NCBI GenBank assembly: GCA_002503045.1
Contig: DAQW01000096.1
Location: 1 to 27,986 of the forward strand
Length of the DNA stretch: 27,986 bases
Source of the DNA: Euryarchaeota archaeon UBA39
Lineage (GTDB): Archaea; Thermoplasmatota; Poseidoniia; Poseidoniales; Thalassarchaeaceae
Direction: 5' to 3'
Made by a program: the position numbers and the translations under genes. Of this stretch, positions 9,180 through 17,417 are shown piece by piece. The notes under the pieces are model-generated. The model did not search any database. It had not been told where the DNA came from and worked only from the letters and a program-made list of their open reading frames with translations. Each line of letters begins with the position of its first letter. The first letter of the stretch is position 1.

Positions 9180-9355
9180 ATGACATGGTCGCTCTTGCAA
9201 CTGCATATCTTGCACTTATCGCTTTACTTATCGGACACTCTATTCATACATCTAGAAGACTTAAGTCAGTCGAAGAAAGATTGGCTGCCGCTTTAGAAGC
9301 AAATGAAAGACGTGAGAAAAAACGTAGTGATTTTGACCATAATCAGGAAGAATGA
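9176..9355 (+). CDS. ccmD: Small CcmD-like membrane protein (59 aa)
   Basis: A short gene whose ATG overlaps the ccmC stop codon in ATGA, a sign of translational coupling. It encodes one N-terminal membrane helix (VALATAYLALIALLIGHSI), then basic residues and a charged coiled-coil tail (SVEERLAAALEANERREKK). CcmD in bacteria is a single-pass protein of about 40-70 residues that stabilises the CcmABC complex and releases holo-CcmE. It is poorly conserved and usually recognised by exactly this topology and position after ccmC. The assignment therefore rests on size, topology and context, not on a motif. It is the last gene of the ccm group; NMD3 starts 53 nt later. Confidence 0.75.
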   Translation: MNDMVALATAYLALIALLIGHSIHTSRRLKSVEERLAAALEANERREKKRSDFDHNQEE

Positions 9356-9408
9356 TGACCAATCGCTTGAAGTTGGGCAAGTGACCCCATTGGATTGAGG
9401 GGGAACAT

Positions 9409-10473
9409 ATGTCTAAGGGGAATCCTTTCTGTATCGCTTGTGGAAATCCCCCTCCACTCACTAAAGAAAGGTTGTGTGAATCCTGTTTTAGGGTTAGAAA
9501 TCACCTCTCAGAATTCCCTGAAAGAATTCAACAAACTCGATGTCCAAAATGTGAAATGATTCTCATCGATGGACGATTCGGAAGAATGGATCACGATGAT
9601 TTAATGGAATATAGAGCGATGGAATCTCTGACTGTACATCCGGATGCAGAAAACCTTGACTTGGAATTACATGCAGAATTGATTGATGATAGAACTTCAA
9701 GATTGACAATTGGAGTAAAAGGGGAAATTGAAGGATTTGGATTTGAAGATAATCATGATGCTTTGGTACAAACATCAAATGGAGTATGTCAAACATGCAC
9801 TCGTAAAGCTGGGGCATATTTTGAAGCAGTGATGCAACTAAGATCTGCAGGGCGACGACTAGAAGAAAAAGAAGTAAAGGAACTAAGAATGTCCCTTGAT
9901 GAAATGTTGGTAGATTCTCCTGAAGATCCTATGTTCTTTATCACAAAAGAGGGACCAGTTACTGGAGGTTGGGACCTTCAATTAGGGTCCAAAGCCATGG
10001 CAAGATTGTGGGGTAGAAAGTTAGTAAACGCCTATGGAGGACAAACTAAGGAAACATCTACAACCGTTGGACACAAAGATGGAGTAGATATAACTAGACT
10101 TACATTACTATATCGAAAACCAGCATATGGGATAGGAGATGTTATTCGGTTTAGAAAGAGATTGTGGCGAATAGACACATGGCAAAAAGATGGTCCTATC
10201 TTATTGGCAATGGACAGATATGAACGAACTGGAGCCTCTTGGAGGGACTTGGAGAAATGCGTAGTTATTTCTCAGAAAAAAGAACACTATGCTGTGGACA
10301 TCTTACGACGTGATGACTCAGCCGTTGAAATTCTTGACCCGAATGATTTCACTGTTAGGACTTTATCAAGCGCGTACGATATTGGCTCCGAGGACACAAA
10401 AGTCCGCATCTGTTTGATAGAGGGGGAATGGACCTGCATACCCCGTACAAGGGGCGAACAGGGGGCAGAATAA
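9409..10473 (+). CDS. nmd3: NMD3 family ribosomal large-subunit assembly protein
   Basis: Archaeal homologue of eukaryotic NMD3, the adaptor that binds the joining face of the large ribosomal subunit. In archaea, which have no nuclear export, it presumably serves 50S maturation or anti-association. The N-terminal zinc-binding region has four CxxC pairs: C8/C11, C23/C26, C45/C48 and C127/C130. The last pair is followed by the family block KAGAYFEAVMQLR. The rest, to residue 354, fits the beta-rich domains of archaeal NMD3. The eukaryotic C-terminal nuclear signals are absent, as expected. GAGGGGG lies about 5 nt before the ATG. The gene stands 53 nt after the ccmD-like gene with no clear TATA box, and the Pgi/Pmi gene begins one base after its stop, so these two are probably cotranscribed. 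Confidence 0.9.
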   Translation: MSKGNPFCIACGNPPPLTKERLCESCFRVRNHLSEFPERIQQTRCPKCEMILIDGRFGRMDHDDLMEYRAMESLTVHPDAENLDLELHAELIDDRTSRLTIGVKGEIEGFGFEDNHDALVQTSNGVCQTCTRKAGAYFEAVMQLRSAGRRLEEKEVKELRMSLDEMLVDSPEDPMFFITKEGPVTGGWDLQLGSKAMARLWGRKLVNAYGGQTKETSTTVGHKDGVDITRLTLLYRKPAYGIGDVIRFRKRLWRIDTWQKDGPILLAMDRYERTGASWRDLEKCVVISQKKEHYAVDILRRDDSAVEILDPNDFTVRTLSSAYDIGSEDTKVRICLIEGEWTCIPRTRGEQGAE

Positions 10474-10474
10474 G

Positions 10475-11533
10475 ATGGGATTAGACCCAAATATGGAAGA
10501 TTTAGCCAGGAGACTTGATCCATCAGACATGATTGGTTGGACGAGTAAATTCCCAAATGCCCTACGTTCTTCCTTAACTAGAGATATCGGATTAGATGTT
10601 GAAAATGATTGGTCGGGAATATTATGCCTTGGAGTAGGTGGATCAGGAGCAGGTGGGATGTTATTATCTGATATCTCGAATCAAGAGGGCGGCCTACCTT
10701 TTGTTAGTTGGAAAGATTACGGCCTGCCTTCATGGTGGGGTCCAGATTGGTTAATTTTAGCAACTTCCTACTCAGGAAATACAGAGGAAACACTACATGG
10801 AGTTAATTTAGCAATTCAAGAGGGAGGTACAATCATTGGAATTTCATCTGGAGGGAGATTAGAAGAAATTCTTAACGGGCAAGAAAATTCAGTTTGGATA
10901 GATGTCCCTAGTGGCCAGCCACCAAGAAGTGCAATAGGACATATCTTTGGAACTCAACTAAACATTTGTTGGTCGATGGGGCTACTCCCAAAGCAAAATG
11001 AACAAGAAATCGAAGATATGTTACAGCGTCTTGAACAATCTTCGAAGATGTTGGATATTGTAAATGGAGACGGGGGGATAGTAGAAATCGCAAAACAAAT
11101 ACATGAAAAACGGATACAAATAATGTCTAATCCATCATTAGGAACCATAGGATACAGAGCTAGAACTCAATTCAATGAAAATTCAGGAATATTCGCTACA
11201 TCCTCAATCCTTCCTGAACTACATCACAACGAAATCGTTGCTTGGGGCGATGAAAAAATAAGGTCTGAAGTTCATCTCATTATTTTCGTTTGGAATGGTA
11301 TGGATGAAAGAATAGGAATTAGAACTGAATGGACACTGGAAAATTTGGACGATGTCCCTACTACAATTCTAGAATGTCAAGGTGAAAGTCTCACTGAATG
11401 CATCCTCCACGGAGCCCATATCAGTGATTGGTTATCTATCGCGTTAGCACTTCTAAGAGGTAAAGATCCAACGAGCATAGGCCCAATTAATGATCTCAAG
11501 AATCATCTTTCCAATATTCCAATGGATCAATAA
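10475..11533 (+). CDS. Bifunctional phosphoglucose/phosphomannose isomerase
   Basis: Interconverts glucose-6-phosphate or mannose-6-phosphate with fructose-6-phosphate. It belongs to the tandem-SIS-domain family typical of archaea, not the classical Pgi. Visible family residues are GGSGAGG (55-61), the phosphate loop SYSGNTEET (98-106), PPRSA (149-153), the FNENSG segment with the catalytic Glu (near 235), ELHHNEI (248-254) and the C-terminal Lys in IGPINDLKNHL (Lys342). The length of 352 residues is normal for the family. The start is one base after the NMD3 stop. Its 3' end overlaps the opposed M23 gene by 7 bp. Its products feed GlmS (fructose-6-phosphate) and, through mannose-6-phosphate, the lipid-linked sugar route suggested by the nearby GT2 enzyme. 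Confidence 0.93.
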   Translation: MGLDPNMEDLARRLDPSDMIGWTSKFPNALRSSLTRDIGLDVENDWSGILCLGVGGSGAGGMLLSDISNQEGGLPFVSWKDYGLPSWWGPDWLILATSYSGNTEETLHGVNLAIQEGGTIIGISSGGRLEEILNGQENSVWIDVPSGQPPRSAIGHIFGTQLNICWSMGLLPKQNEQEIEDMLQRLEQSSKMLDIVNGDGGIVEIAKQIHEKRIQIMSNPSLGTIGYRARTQFNENSGIFATSSILPELHHNEIVAWGDEKIRSEVHLIIFVWNGMDERIGIRTEWTLENLDDVPTTILECQGESLTECILHGAHISDWLSIALALLRGKDPTSIGPINDLKNHLSNIPMDQ

Positions 11534-12108
11534 AGTGGACCTAGTACTAATCTTGGATCAGGAAATACCGAAAGTGCCCACTCTCTATCATCTGGATGAA
11601 CAACCCCTGGAAGATCGTGACCTTTTGGTTCAATAAAAGAAAGCTGAAAATGCAGATGTGGTGGCCAACCCCCATTCTCTTCCTCTGAGCCAAATCTACC
11701 AATCAATTGTCCAATTCCAATAAAATCACCCACATTCCACGAATCAGTGGTCATTTCATCAAGATGGCCATATAATGCCCACACCTCATGTCCATCTATA
11801 GTGTGCTTTGTGACTAAGGTATGACCATAATCGCCTGGTTTCGGATTATAACCGACTGCGAAAACTTCGCCTTCAAAGAATGCATACACAGGAGTCCCCA
11901 CTGGCCCTCCTAAATCCAATCCAACATGCACTGACCTTCCATCACTAAACAAATCAGTAGTGTAAATTGTTCTAAGTTCATCATATCTTCCTATTGTCCA
12001 ATCTGAACCTTCGATTCCATAGTTGGATGGACCGGTCAAATCGAGAACTGTTGGCTTTTCTGGAAATAGTACAACGGGATGAAATGTTTCACGATCCCAC
12101 CGCAACAT
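11527..12108 (-). CDS. M23/LytM-fold metallopeptidase-like protein without signal peptide
   Basis: A 193-residue protein with the complete zinc site of the M23 fold: H-x3-D in SVHVGLDLGGPVGTPV, ALYGHL, and HLHFQLS. In bacteria this fold cuts peptidoglycan peptide bridges, but archaea of this type have no peptidoglycan, and the protein has no signal peptide or membrane segment. The distinctive tail (GGWPPHLHFQL, DLPGV, FPDPRLVLGPLY) resembles a cytosolic M23 subgroup that I recall as a domain inside large phosphotransferase-M23-class III aminotransferase proteins. A role in cytosolic small-molecule or peptide processing is therefore possible (inference). It stands alone on the minus strand, overlaps Pgi/Pmi by 7 bp at its 3' end, and faces the polytopic protein gene across a short 5' gap. 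The fold is sure, the function open. Confidence 0.78.
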   Translation of the reverse strand: MLRWDRETFHPVVLFPEKPTVLDLTGPSNYGIEGSDWTIGRYDELRTIYTTDLFSDGRSVHVGLDLGGPVGTPVYAFFEGEVFAVGYNPKPGDYGHTLVTKHTIDGHEVWALYGHLDEMTTDSWNVGDFIGIGQLIGRFGSEEENGGWPPHLHFQLSFIEPKGHDLPGVVHPDDREWALSVFPDPRLVLGPLY

Positions 12109-12174
12109 AACCTATCCGAGGAGGGAATCCGCTATGAGGGTCCTCATCCGTCAAAGTACAGGGGGGCCTTGAAG

Positions 12175-14556
12175 ATGGAGGGCGATTTTCTCAGACAAGT
12201 TGTTGCAATCATCCTGTTAATTGCTCCATGTCTATTGATGTCAGATAGATTTCTAAATCGTTTGGATCCTGCCCGTACAGATACTCAGAGATTACTAACT
12301 GTTCCAGGGATTTCTCTATTCTTTATGCTTGGAATAACAGGATGGAGTGTTCTTCTTTTCGGAGAATTAAGAATAATCTCCATATTCTTAGTCTGGTTAA
12401 TAATGGAAATTTCTTCTAGAAAATTAACCTCAAGACCTGATGAAACCGAACGAATTTTAAGTCCCTGGGAAAAATTAGAGACAGCAATAGAACGATCTGA
12501 AAGAGGGAGTAAGTCTTCCGAATTGAAGAATATAGAATTACAACAAAATTTGCAAAAATGGACGATTTCAACCGATGATTTGTGGATCATTATTGCTTCA
12601 ATTGCTGGAATAATCGGTTTGTTATTACCTCATTTTCTCTTTGTTGAACCACTTGGAATTGATTGGATTGGGTTTGCTACTCTGGCAGACACCTTGGCAT
12701 CTACAGGTTCCACTGAACTGCCTCCCCCCAGTATAGGAAACTGGACATATCCGCCATCCCTTCCTTCAACAGCTGCATTGATTATGACACTTACTGGAAT
12801 AGACTCAGCCACATCTGTATCTCTTATTGGCCATTTAGGATTGGGACTATTGTGTGCTAGTTTAGCCGGAGTTTTCTCACGTTTTGGAGCAGGGGGTTCT
12901 ATGTTGGTTTCTTTGGTATTAAGCGCTGGATTATTTGCAAAAATGTTTGATTCAGGCTATCCAACAGTACTATCACAATTGGGATTGATTCTAGGTTTAC
13001 TAGTAGTAATGAACAACGAAAAAAGAACTCCAAAGCAAGATTCTATGGCAATTCTTGCTGTTGCATTTGCAGGAGTAATTCACCCTAGTGGGGCTATCTA
13101 TCTAATCCTTCTAATCATAGGTAGAATACTAGTTCGAGCAAATGTAAATGGAGATAATATAGAAAGGAATAATGTAATTCTTGGTTCAAGTTTGCTAATC
13201 GGCGTTTCTCTCTTTATTGCCGCGGGAATTTTTGCACCTCGTGTTCAGGATGAAGTAATTCTCGCAGAATATGGGTGGCAAGGGGGATTGGACTTAATCA
13301 AATGGAATGGGCCCCTAATTTTATTGGCAATTTGGGGGGGCTGGAGAAGTAGAAATTCATTAGAAGGAAAGGTAATGATAACTTGGTTTTTATTGATTTG
13401 GATTCTAAGTTTAATCCACCTTTTGGAGGGGATAGTAGGAATTGGATTGTTGACACTAATTTCATACATTCTCTACAGTATGTCAATGCATGGATTCCAT
13501 ATTCCTCTAGCAGCTTTAGGGGCTTTAGGAATGGCCCCTTCAATCAGATTAAGAATGATGAAAGAAAGAGAAAAAATAATTCAAAATGAAGAAGAATCGG
13601 GAGAAAAATTTCATTCTCCTCCTAAACAATTACCTGAATTTATTCTCCAATTTTCTTTTGCAATTTGCGCTTCGATGTTATTACTAACAATTGGTTGGTT
13701 TACTACATTGCAACAACACCCTGAACTATGGGTCCGAACTGATGGTGATAGAACAATTCACGAATCAATAGACCTTCCAGATGATGCGATCGTTTTCATT
13801 GAAAACCGACCATGGGGCTACCTCATTGATGTAGATGGAGAATTACGTAGAACCGCATTTCCTAATCTAGGCATTCTAGAAGTGGAAGAAAGTATACAAT
13901 TTCAAACCTATAATGCAATTCTAAACGATGACCCCAAACGTTTGAAAAATTTAGGAATTACTCATGCAATATCAAGCCCAAGAGGCGAAGTGGGTTTTCT
14001 ACTAGCAACTTCAGATTATTGGTCAATACTTTCAGAACAAGAAGGGAGTAAGATTTGGGAATTTCACGAAACTCCTAATCAAGAATCTACAAGAGAAGTT
14101 TTGATAATTGGGCTTAATGAAAATTCATGTCAAGAAGGGTGCGATTGGAGAACCTCTCCTTGGACAGGCCTATATGATTGGACAGATACATCTGTATCTG
14201 AAAATCGTTCATTTCTTTCTGATGGTTCAATATCTATGGAAATTGAAACAACAAGAGGGATGAGATCCTCGATGGTGAGAGTTTCAGCATTAATCGAAGC
14301 GCCACCAGATCAAGTTGTTTCAATCACTGCTTCGAGTAATGATAATTCGACTACAATTCAAAGAAATACTGTCGGTTCGGTTCAAATGATTAGTACACTA
14401 ATCAATGTAGGAGATGACGGAGTTGTGTCAATAGAAATAGAAGCAGATACGGATAACAAAAAATGGATTAATCCAACTGGTGTATCTGGAAGAGGGGATC
14501 GACTGATTGATTCAAATGGAGTCTGGATTCACTGGCTCGAAATAATAGAAATCTGA
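12175..14556 (+). CDS. Large polytopic membrane protein, probable GT-C-type glycosyltransferase
   Basis: About 793 residues from the ATG at 12175. The first 510 residues hold roughly 13 hydrophobic helices, with a cytosolic charged loop after the third (near residues 80-130). The last 280 residues are a soluble, probably extracytosolic domain. This is the layout of GT-C enzymes, which take sugars from lipid carriers, and an acidic loop (DWIGFATLADTL) follows an early helix as in that superfamily. No diagnostic sequence motif settles it, so the function is inferred from topology and from the DPM1-like gene 9 nt downstream. An in-frame ATG at 12079 would overlap the opposed M23 gene and add residues without membrane character; 12175 begins right at the first helix and has a G-run (GGGGGG) about 10 nt upstream. 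It could also be a flippase or an uncharacterised surface-biogenesis protein. Confidence 0.6.
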   Translation: MEGDFLRQVVAIILLIAPCLLMSDRFLNRLDPARTDTQRLLTVPGISLFFMLGITGWSVLLFGELRIISIFLVWLIMEISSRKLTSRPDETERILSPWEKLETAIERSERGSKSSELKNIELQQNLQKWTISTDDLWIIIASIAGIIGLLLPHFLFVEPLGIDWIGFATLADTLASTGSTELPPPSIGNWTYPPSLPSTAALIMTLTGIDSATSVSLIGHLGLGLLCASLAGVFSRFGAGGSMLVSLVLSAGLFAKMFDSGYPTVLSQLGLILGLLVVMNNEKRTPKQDSMAILAVAFAGVIHPSGAIYLILLIIGRILVRANVNGDNIERNNVILGSSLLIGVSLFIAAGIFAPRVQDEVILAEYGWQGGLDLIKWNGPLILLAIWGGWRSRNSLEGKVMITWFLLIWILSLIHLLEGIVGIGLLTLISYILYSMSMHGFHIPLAALGALGMAPSIRLRMMKEREKIIQNEEESGEKFHSPPKQLPEFILQFSFAICASMLLLTIGWFTTLQQHPELWVRTDGDRTIHESIDLPDDAIVFIENRPWGYLIDVDGELRRTAFPNLGILEVEESIQFQTYNAILNDDPKRLKNLGITHAISSPRGEVGFLLATSDYWSILSEQEGSKIWEFHETPNQESTREVLIIGLNENSCQEGCDWRTSPWTGLYDWTDTSVSENRSFLSDGSISMEIETTRGMRSSMVRVSALIEAPPDQVVSITASSNDNSTTIQRNTVGSVQMISTLINVGDDGVVSIEIEADTDNKKWINPTGVSGRGDRLIDSNGVWIHWLEIIEI

Positions 14557-14565
14557 GGTGCAATA

Positions 14566-15282
14566 ATGGAAACACTCGGGATTACTATTTTACTTCCTAC
14601 ACTTGATGAAGCAAAGGCTTTGAGAAAGGTAGTAGAACGAATCCCATTTGAACAAATTACTGCAGATGGATGGAATATTCGAATTGTTGTAGTTGATGGT
14701 GGTTCAACTGATGGGACATTAGAACTAGCCAGTGAATTAAATTGTCAAATTATAGAACAACATGGAGGGGCTGGAAAAGGAAGAGGTTTGAGAGAAGCAT
14801 TTGAAAATTTCATGAGTTCTAATGATGCGGCATTGGTAATGATGGACGCAGATGGAACATATCGACCGGAAGAAATACCTCAATTACTTCGAAAATTGGA
14901 GCAAGAGAAAGCAGATATTGTCATTGGTTCAAGAATGAAAGGTTGGATTGAAGATGGGGCGATGACGAGAAGAAATTGGGTCGGAAACCATATTCTAACT
15001 TGGTTGGCTGTTTTCTTACATAGAACATACATCTCAGACCTGTGTACTGGATTTTGGGCACTAAATAGAAATTCAATTAAGCTAATGAAACTAAACTCAA
15101 TCGGATTTGAAATCGAAGCGGAAATGTATGCATCTGCAGCACATAACAATCTTGAAATTCGTGAAATTCCAATTCATTATGACAAAAGAATTGGTCGTTC
15201 AAAACTAGGTTCGATTGGTGATGGAATTCGTATTGCCATGAAAATAATTAGAAGAAAATTTGTTCGGACTCCAATTTCATAA
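14566..15282 (+). CDS. DPM1-like family 2 glycosyltransferase (polyprenyl-phosphate sugar synthase)
   Basis: Cytosolic GT2 enzyme that probably transfers mannose or glucose from a nucleotide sugar to dolichyl phosphate. Motifs are the nucleotide-binding LLPTLDEAKAL (9-19), VVVDGGSTDGT (41-51), the metal-binding DAD in MMDADGTY (92-99), GSRMKG, DLCTGFWALNR (158-168), the FEIEAEM acidic block and IPIHYDKRIGRSKL near the C-terminus. It has 238 residues and no C-terminal membrane helix, so it is the short single-domain type like human DPM1. GAGGTG overlaps the upstream stop and lies 5 nt before the ATG, so translation is coupled to the polytopic gene. That partner could use the lipid-linked sugar on the outer face. 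Donor sugar and lipid are not readable from sequence. Its stop overlaps the opposed epimerase gene by 6 bp. Confidence 0.88.
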   Translation: METLGITILLPTLDEAKALRKVVERIPFEQITADGWNIRIVVVDGGSTDGTLELASELNCQIIEQHGGAGKGRGLREAFENFMSSNDAALVMMDADGTYRPEEIPQLLRKLEQEKADIVIGSRMKGWIEDGAMTRRNWVGNHILTWLAVFLHRTYISDLCTGFWALNRNSIKLMKLNSIGFEIEAEMYASAAHNNLEIREIPIHYDKRIGRSKLGSIGDGIRIAMKIIRRKFVRTPIS

Positions 15283-16203
15283 CAATAATTCTTGTAAATT
15301 GGCTGTAAAGTTTTGAGACGGCGTCCAACCAATTGCTTTATTCAATGAATCAAAAGAACCTAAACTGTGTAAAATATCTCCTTCTCTAGGTGATTCAAAC
15401 ACAATATCAATCTCATTATTAGAAAATTGAGAAAATGCTTCTACTATCTCTAACAAAGTCATTGATTTACCAGAACAAACATTGAATTTATTGCCCGAAA
15501 TAATTGAATTTAAACCATTTTTTTCTAGTTCTTCAAGACATCCGATAAATGCCGAAACTACATCTTTTACATGTACAAAATCACGTGACTGTGTTCCGTC
15601 ACCAAATATTCTTAACGGTTTTTCATTTCGAATTCCATCGGAAAATATTGTTAAAACTCCACTGTAAGGCGAATCCCTTTTCTGCCCTACTCCAAAGACA
15701 TTGAATAGCCGTAATGAGCAAACTGGTGTATTTCGAATAGAAAGAAGTGAATCCTCGGCTCTTTGTTTATCTAAACCATAATTCCCGATTGGTTGAATAG
15801 ATGATTCTTCGATTAGAGGTAATTGATTAGGTACACCATATAATGCCGAAGTGGAAGCTTGAATAATTGCTGATACGCCCAATTTCGAGGCTTCTGTAAA
15901 GAGATCTTGGGCAGCAAAATAATTGATACGGGAACTTAATTTTGGTTTATTTTCACACAATGGTACTGATGCTATTGCTGCCAAATTAATTACAGATGTA
16001 ACTTGATTGAGGGCCTTTTCCCGTACTGACGAATCAGCTATATCTCCCGAAATAACTGTCAATAAGGGATGAGATGGCAAGGGTAGGCCCGAAGAAAAAT
16101 CATCCAATACTACGACCCTTCTACCTTGAGAAAGTAGTGCAGAAGTTAGGTAGTGCCCAATAAAACCGGCTCCACCAGTAACTAGAACCGAATCTGAGCC
16201 CAT
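15277..16203 (-). CDS. NAD-dependent nucleotide-sugar epimerase/dehydratase (GalE-like extended SDR)
   Basis: Acts on a nucleotide sugar, most likely as a UDP-hexose 4-epimerase or a related dehydratase. Numbered from the ATG at 16203, the Rossmann motif TGGAGFIG is at 9-16, the acidic residues that bind NAD ribose at LDDFSSG, NLAA near 73-76, the Ser/Thr of ASTSALYG near 116-119 and the catalytic pair Tyr142/Lys146 in YGLDK. RLFNVFGVGQ and the DFVHVKDV block, typical of GalE-like enzymes, follow. Length is 308 residues, normal for the family. An upstream in-frame ATG at 16242 is rejected: ATTATAT is centred 26 nt before 16203, as expected for a leaderless archaeal messenger, and it lies inside that extension. 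Substrate specificity cannot be read from sequence. The gene runs toward GT2 and overlaps its stop. Confidence 0.87.
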   Translation of the reverse strand: MGSDSVLVTGGAGFIGHYLTSALLSQGRRVVVLDDFSSGLPLPSHPLLTVISGDIADSSVREKALNQVTSVINLAAIASVPLCENKPKLSSRINYFAAQDLFTEASKLGVSAIIQASTSALYGVPNQLPLIEESSIQPIGNYGLDKQRAEDSLLSIRNTPVCSLRLFNVFGVGQKRDSPYSGVLTIFSDGIRNEKPLRIFGDGTQSRDFVHVKDVVSAFIGCLEELEKNGLNSIISGNKFNVCSGKSMTLLEIVEAFSQFSNNEIDIVFESPREGDILHSLGSFDSLNKAIGWTPSQNFTANLQELLL

Positions 16204-16225
16204 GAGGTCCTGTAGAAGGGATTCG

Positions 16226-16232
16226 ATATAAT
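16226..16232 (-). promoter_or_regulatory. TATA box of the epimerase gene (leaderless)
   Basis: Minus-strand ATTATAT is centred 26 nt upstream of the A of the ATG at 16203. This is the distance from TATA centre to start site in archaea, so transcription probably starts at or next to the A of the ATG. The same seven bases stand 27 nt before the YHYH surface gene. Confidence 0.6.
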
Positions 16233-16295
16233 GTAAATCCAATAGGAGGGGGATGAGCGACGATTCAAAAGTGAATATGACCAGCGCGTTTCATC

Positions 16296-17405
16296 ATGAT
16301 AAGCCAAAAGTTGGGATGCATCATCCTTGGTTCAGGGGGATTGGTGTCGCAAAGATTTCAACAACGTCTTTGCAATCATCCTTTTTTTGAGTTGGCCGGT
16401 ATTGTTGGATCACCTAATTCAGTCGGAAAAAGGCTTTTGGATCAATCATGGTATCTTGATGAAGATAGGCCACCTCTCCCAGATTTAACTATCCTTGACA
16501 TGAAAGAAGGGATTGAATTGGCAAAGAGAAAAAAAGTTCAGATTGTATTTAGTGCATTACCATCTGAGATTGCTGGTAAATCTGAACCATTATTTGTTCA
16601 ATCAGGATGTAGAGTATATTCGAATGCGTCATATCATAGAATGATGAATGATGTGCCACTTGTTATTCCAGAAGTAAACTCGAAACATTTAGACAAATTA
16701 GATTTGGATGAATCTGGAATAATATGTTCAACGAATTGTACGGTAATGCCAATTGCATTATCGATAAAACCCATTCATGATTCATTGAAAATCAAAAATA
16801 TCTCAATTCAAACAGAACAATCGGTTTCTGGAGGAGGGCTTGAATTATTGATTGCTACGCGATCAGGTAAACAGCCATCACCACAAATCCCTGGAGAAGC
16901 AATGAAAATTGAAGAGGAATTGATGCGTTTATTGTCTCATTATGAAGATGGTAGTGAGATAAATCCTAAATTTAATGTCGATGTGACTTGTGAGCGAGTA
17001 AAACGAGATTTTGGACATATAGTACATATCCAAATAGAAACAGATTCAAACATTGACAAAGAATGGATAATTGAACAATGGAAGAAAACATCACCAAGTA
17101 TTTGCAATGGTTTGCCTTCATCTCCTACTGAATATATCATAATCAAACAATCAATCGACCCAGACAAAGATCGGTGGGCTGGTTCAAACAATAACGATAG
17201 TAATCCTGCCGAAAATCTGCATATCGGCATGCCAATCATCGTAACAATTCCAGAAATTTCGGGTAAAATTATCCAATGGTCAGCATACTCTGAAAATACA
17301 ATAAGAGGGGCAGCAGGGGGTTGTGTACTTCTGGCTGAAATGGATTCAATTCGGCGAGGAGTAATTCCTACAACATCTTCGGGTGAGGGCTATAACCAAC
17401 TTTGA
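16296..17405 (+). CDS. asd: Aspartate-semialdehyde dehydrogenase
   Basis: NADPH-dependent reduction of aspartyl phosphate to aspartate semialdehyde, the branch point to threonine, methionine, isoleucine and lysine. The nucleotide-binding start GCIILGSGGLVSQRF is a variant of the usual GATGxVGQ. NASYHRMMNDVPLVIPEVN is the conserved substrate/phosphate region, and catalytic Cys148 sits in STNCTVMP. GGGLELL, Arg234 and His241 (CERVKRDFGH) match the substrate-binding Arg and proton-shuttling His of the archaeal/fungal-type enzyme, and SENTIRGAAGG closes the active site. Length is 369 residues, close to normal. It diverges from the epimerase gene across about 92 bp and is followed 12 bp later by an unrecognised gene. 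No other amino-acid synthesis gene is adjacent. Confidence 0.93.
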   Translation: MISQKLGCIILGSGGLVSQRFQQRLCNHPFFELAGIVGSPNSVGKRLLDQSWYLDEDRPPLPDLTILDMKEGIELAKRKKVQIVFSALPSEIAGKSEPLFVQSGCRVYSNASYHRMMNDVPLVIPEVNSKHLDKLDLDESGIICSTNCTVMPIALSIKPIHDSLKIKNISIQTEQSVSGGGLELLIATRSGKQPSPQIPGEAMKIEEELMRLLSHYEDGSEINPKFNVDVTCERVKRDFGHIVHIQIETDSNIDKEWIIEQWKKTSPSICNGLPSSPTEYIIIKQSIDPDKDRWAGSNNNDSNPAENLHIGMPIIVTIPEISGKIIQWSAYSENTIRGAAGGCVLLAEMDSIRRGVIPTTSSGEGYNQL

Positions 17406-17417
17406 TGTCCAACAGAT

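Noticed and set aside
12079..12174. Upstream in-frame extension of the polytopic protein gene
   Set aside because: It would overlap the opposed M23 gene start, adds residues without membrane character, and would leave no promoter space; the first helix begins right after the ATG at 12175.
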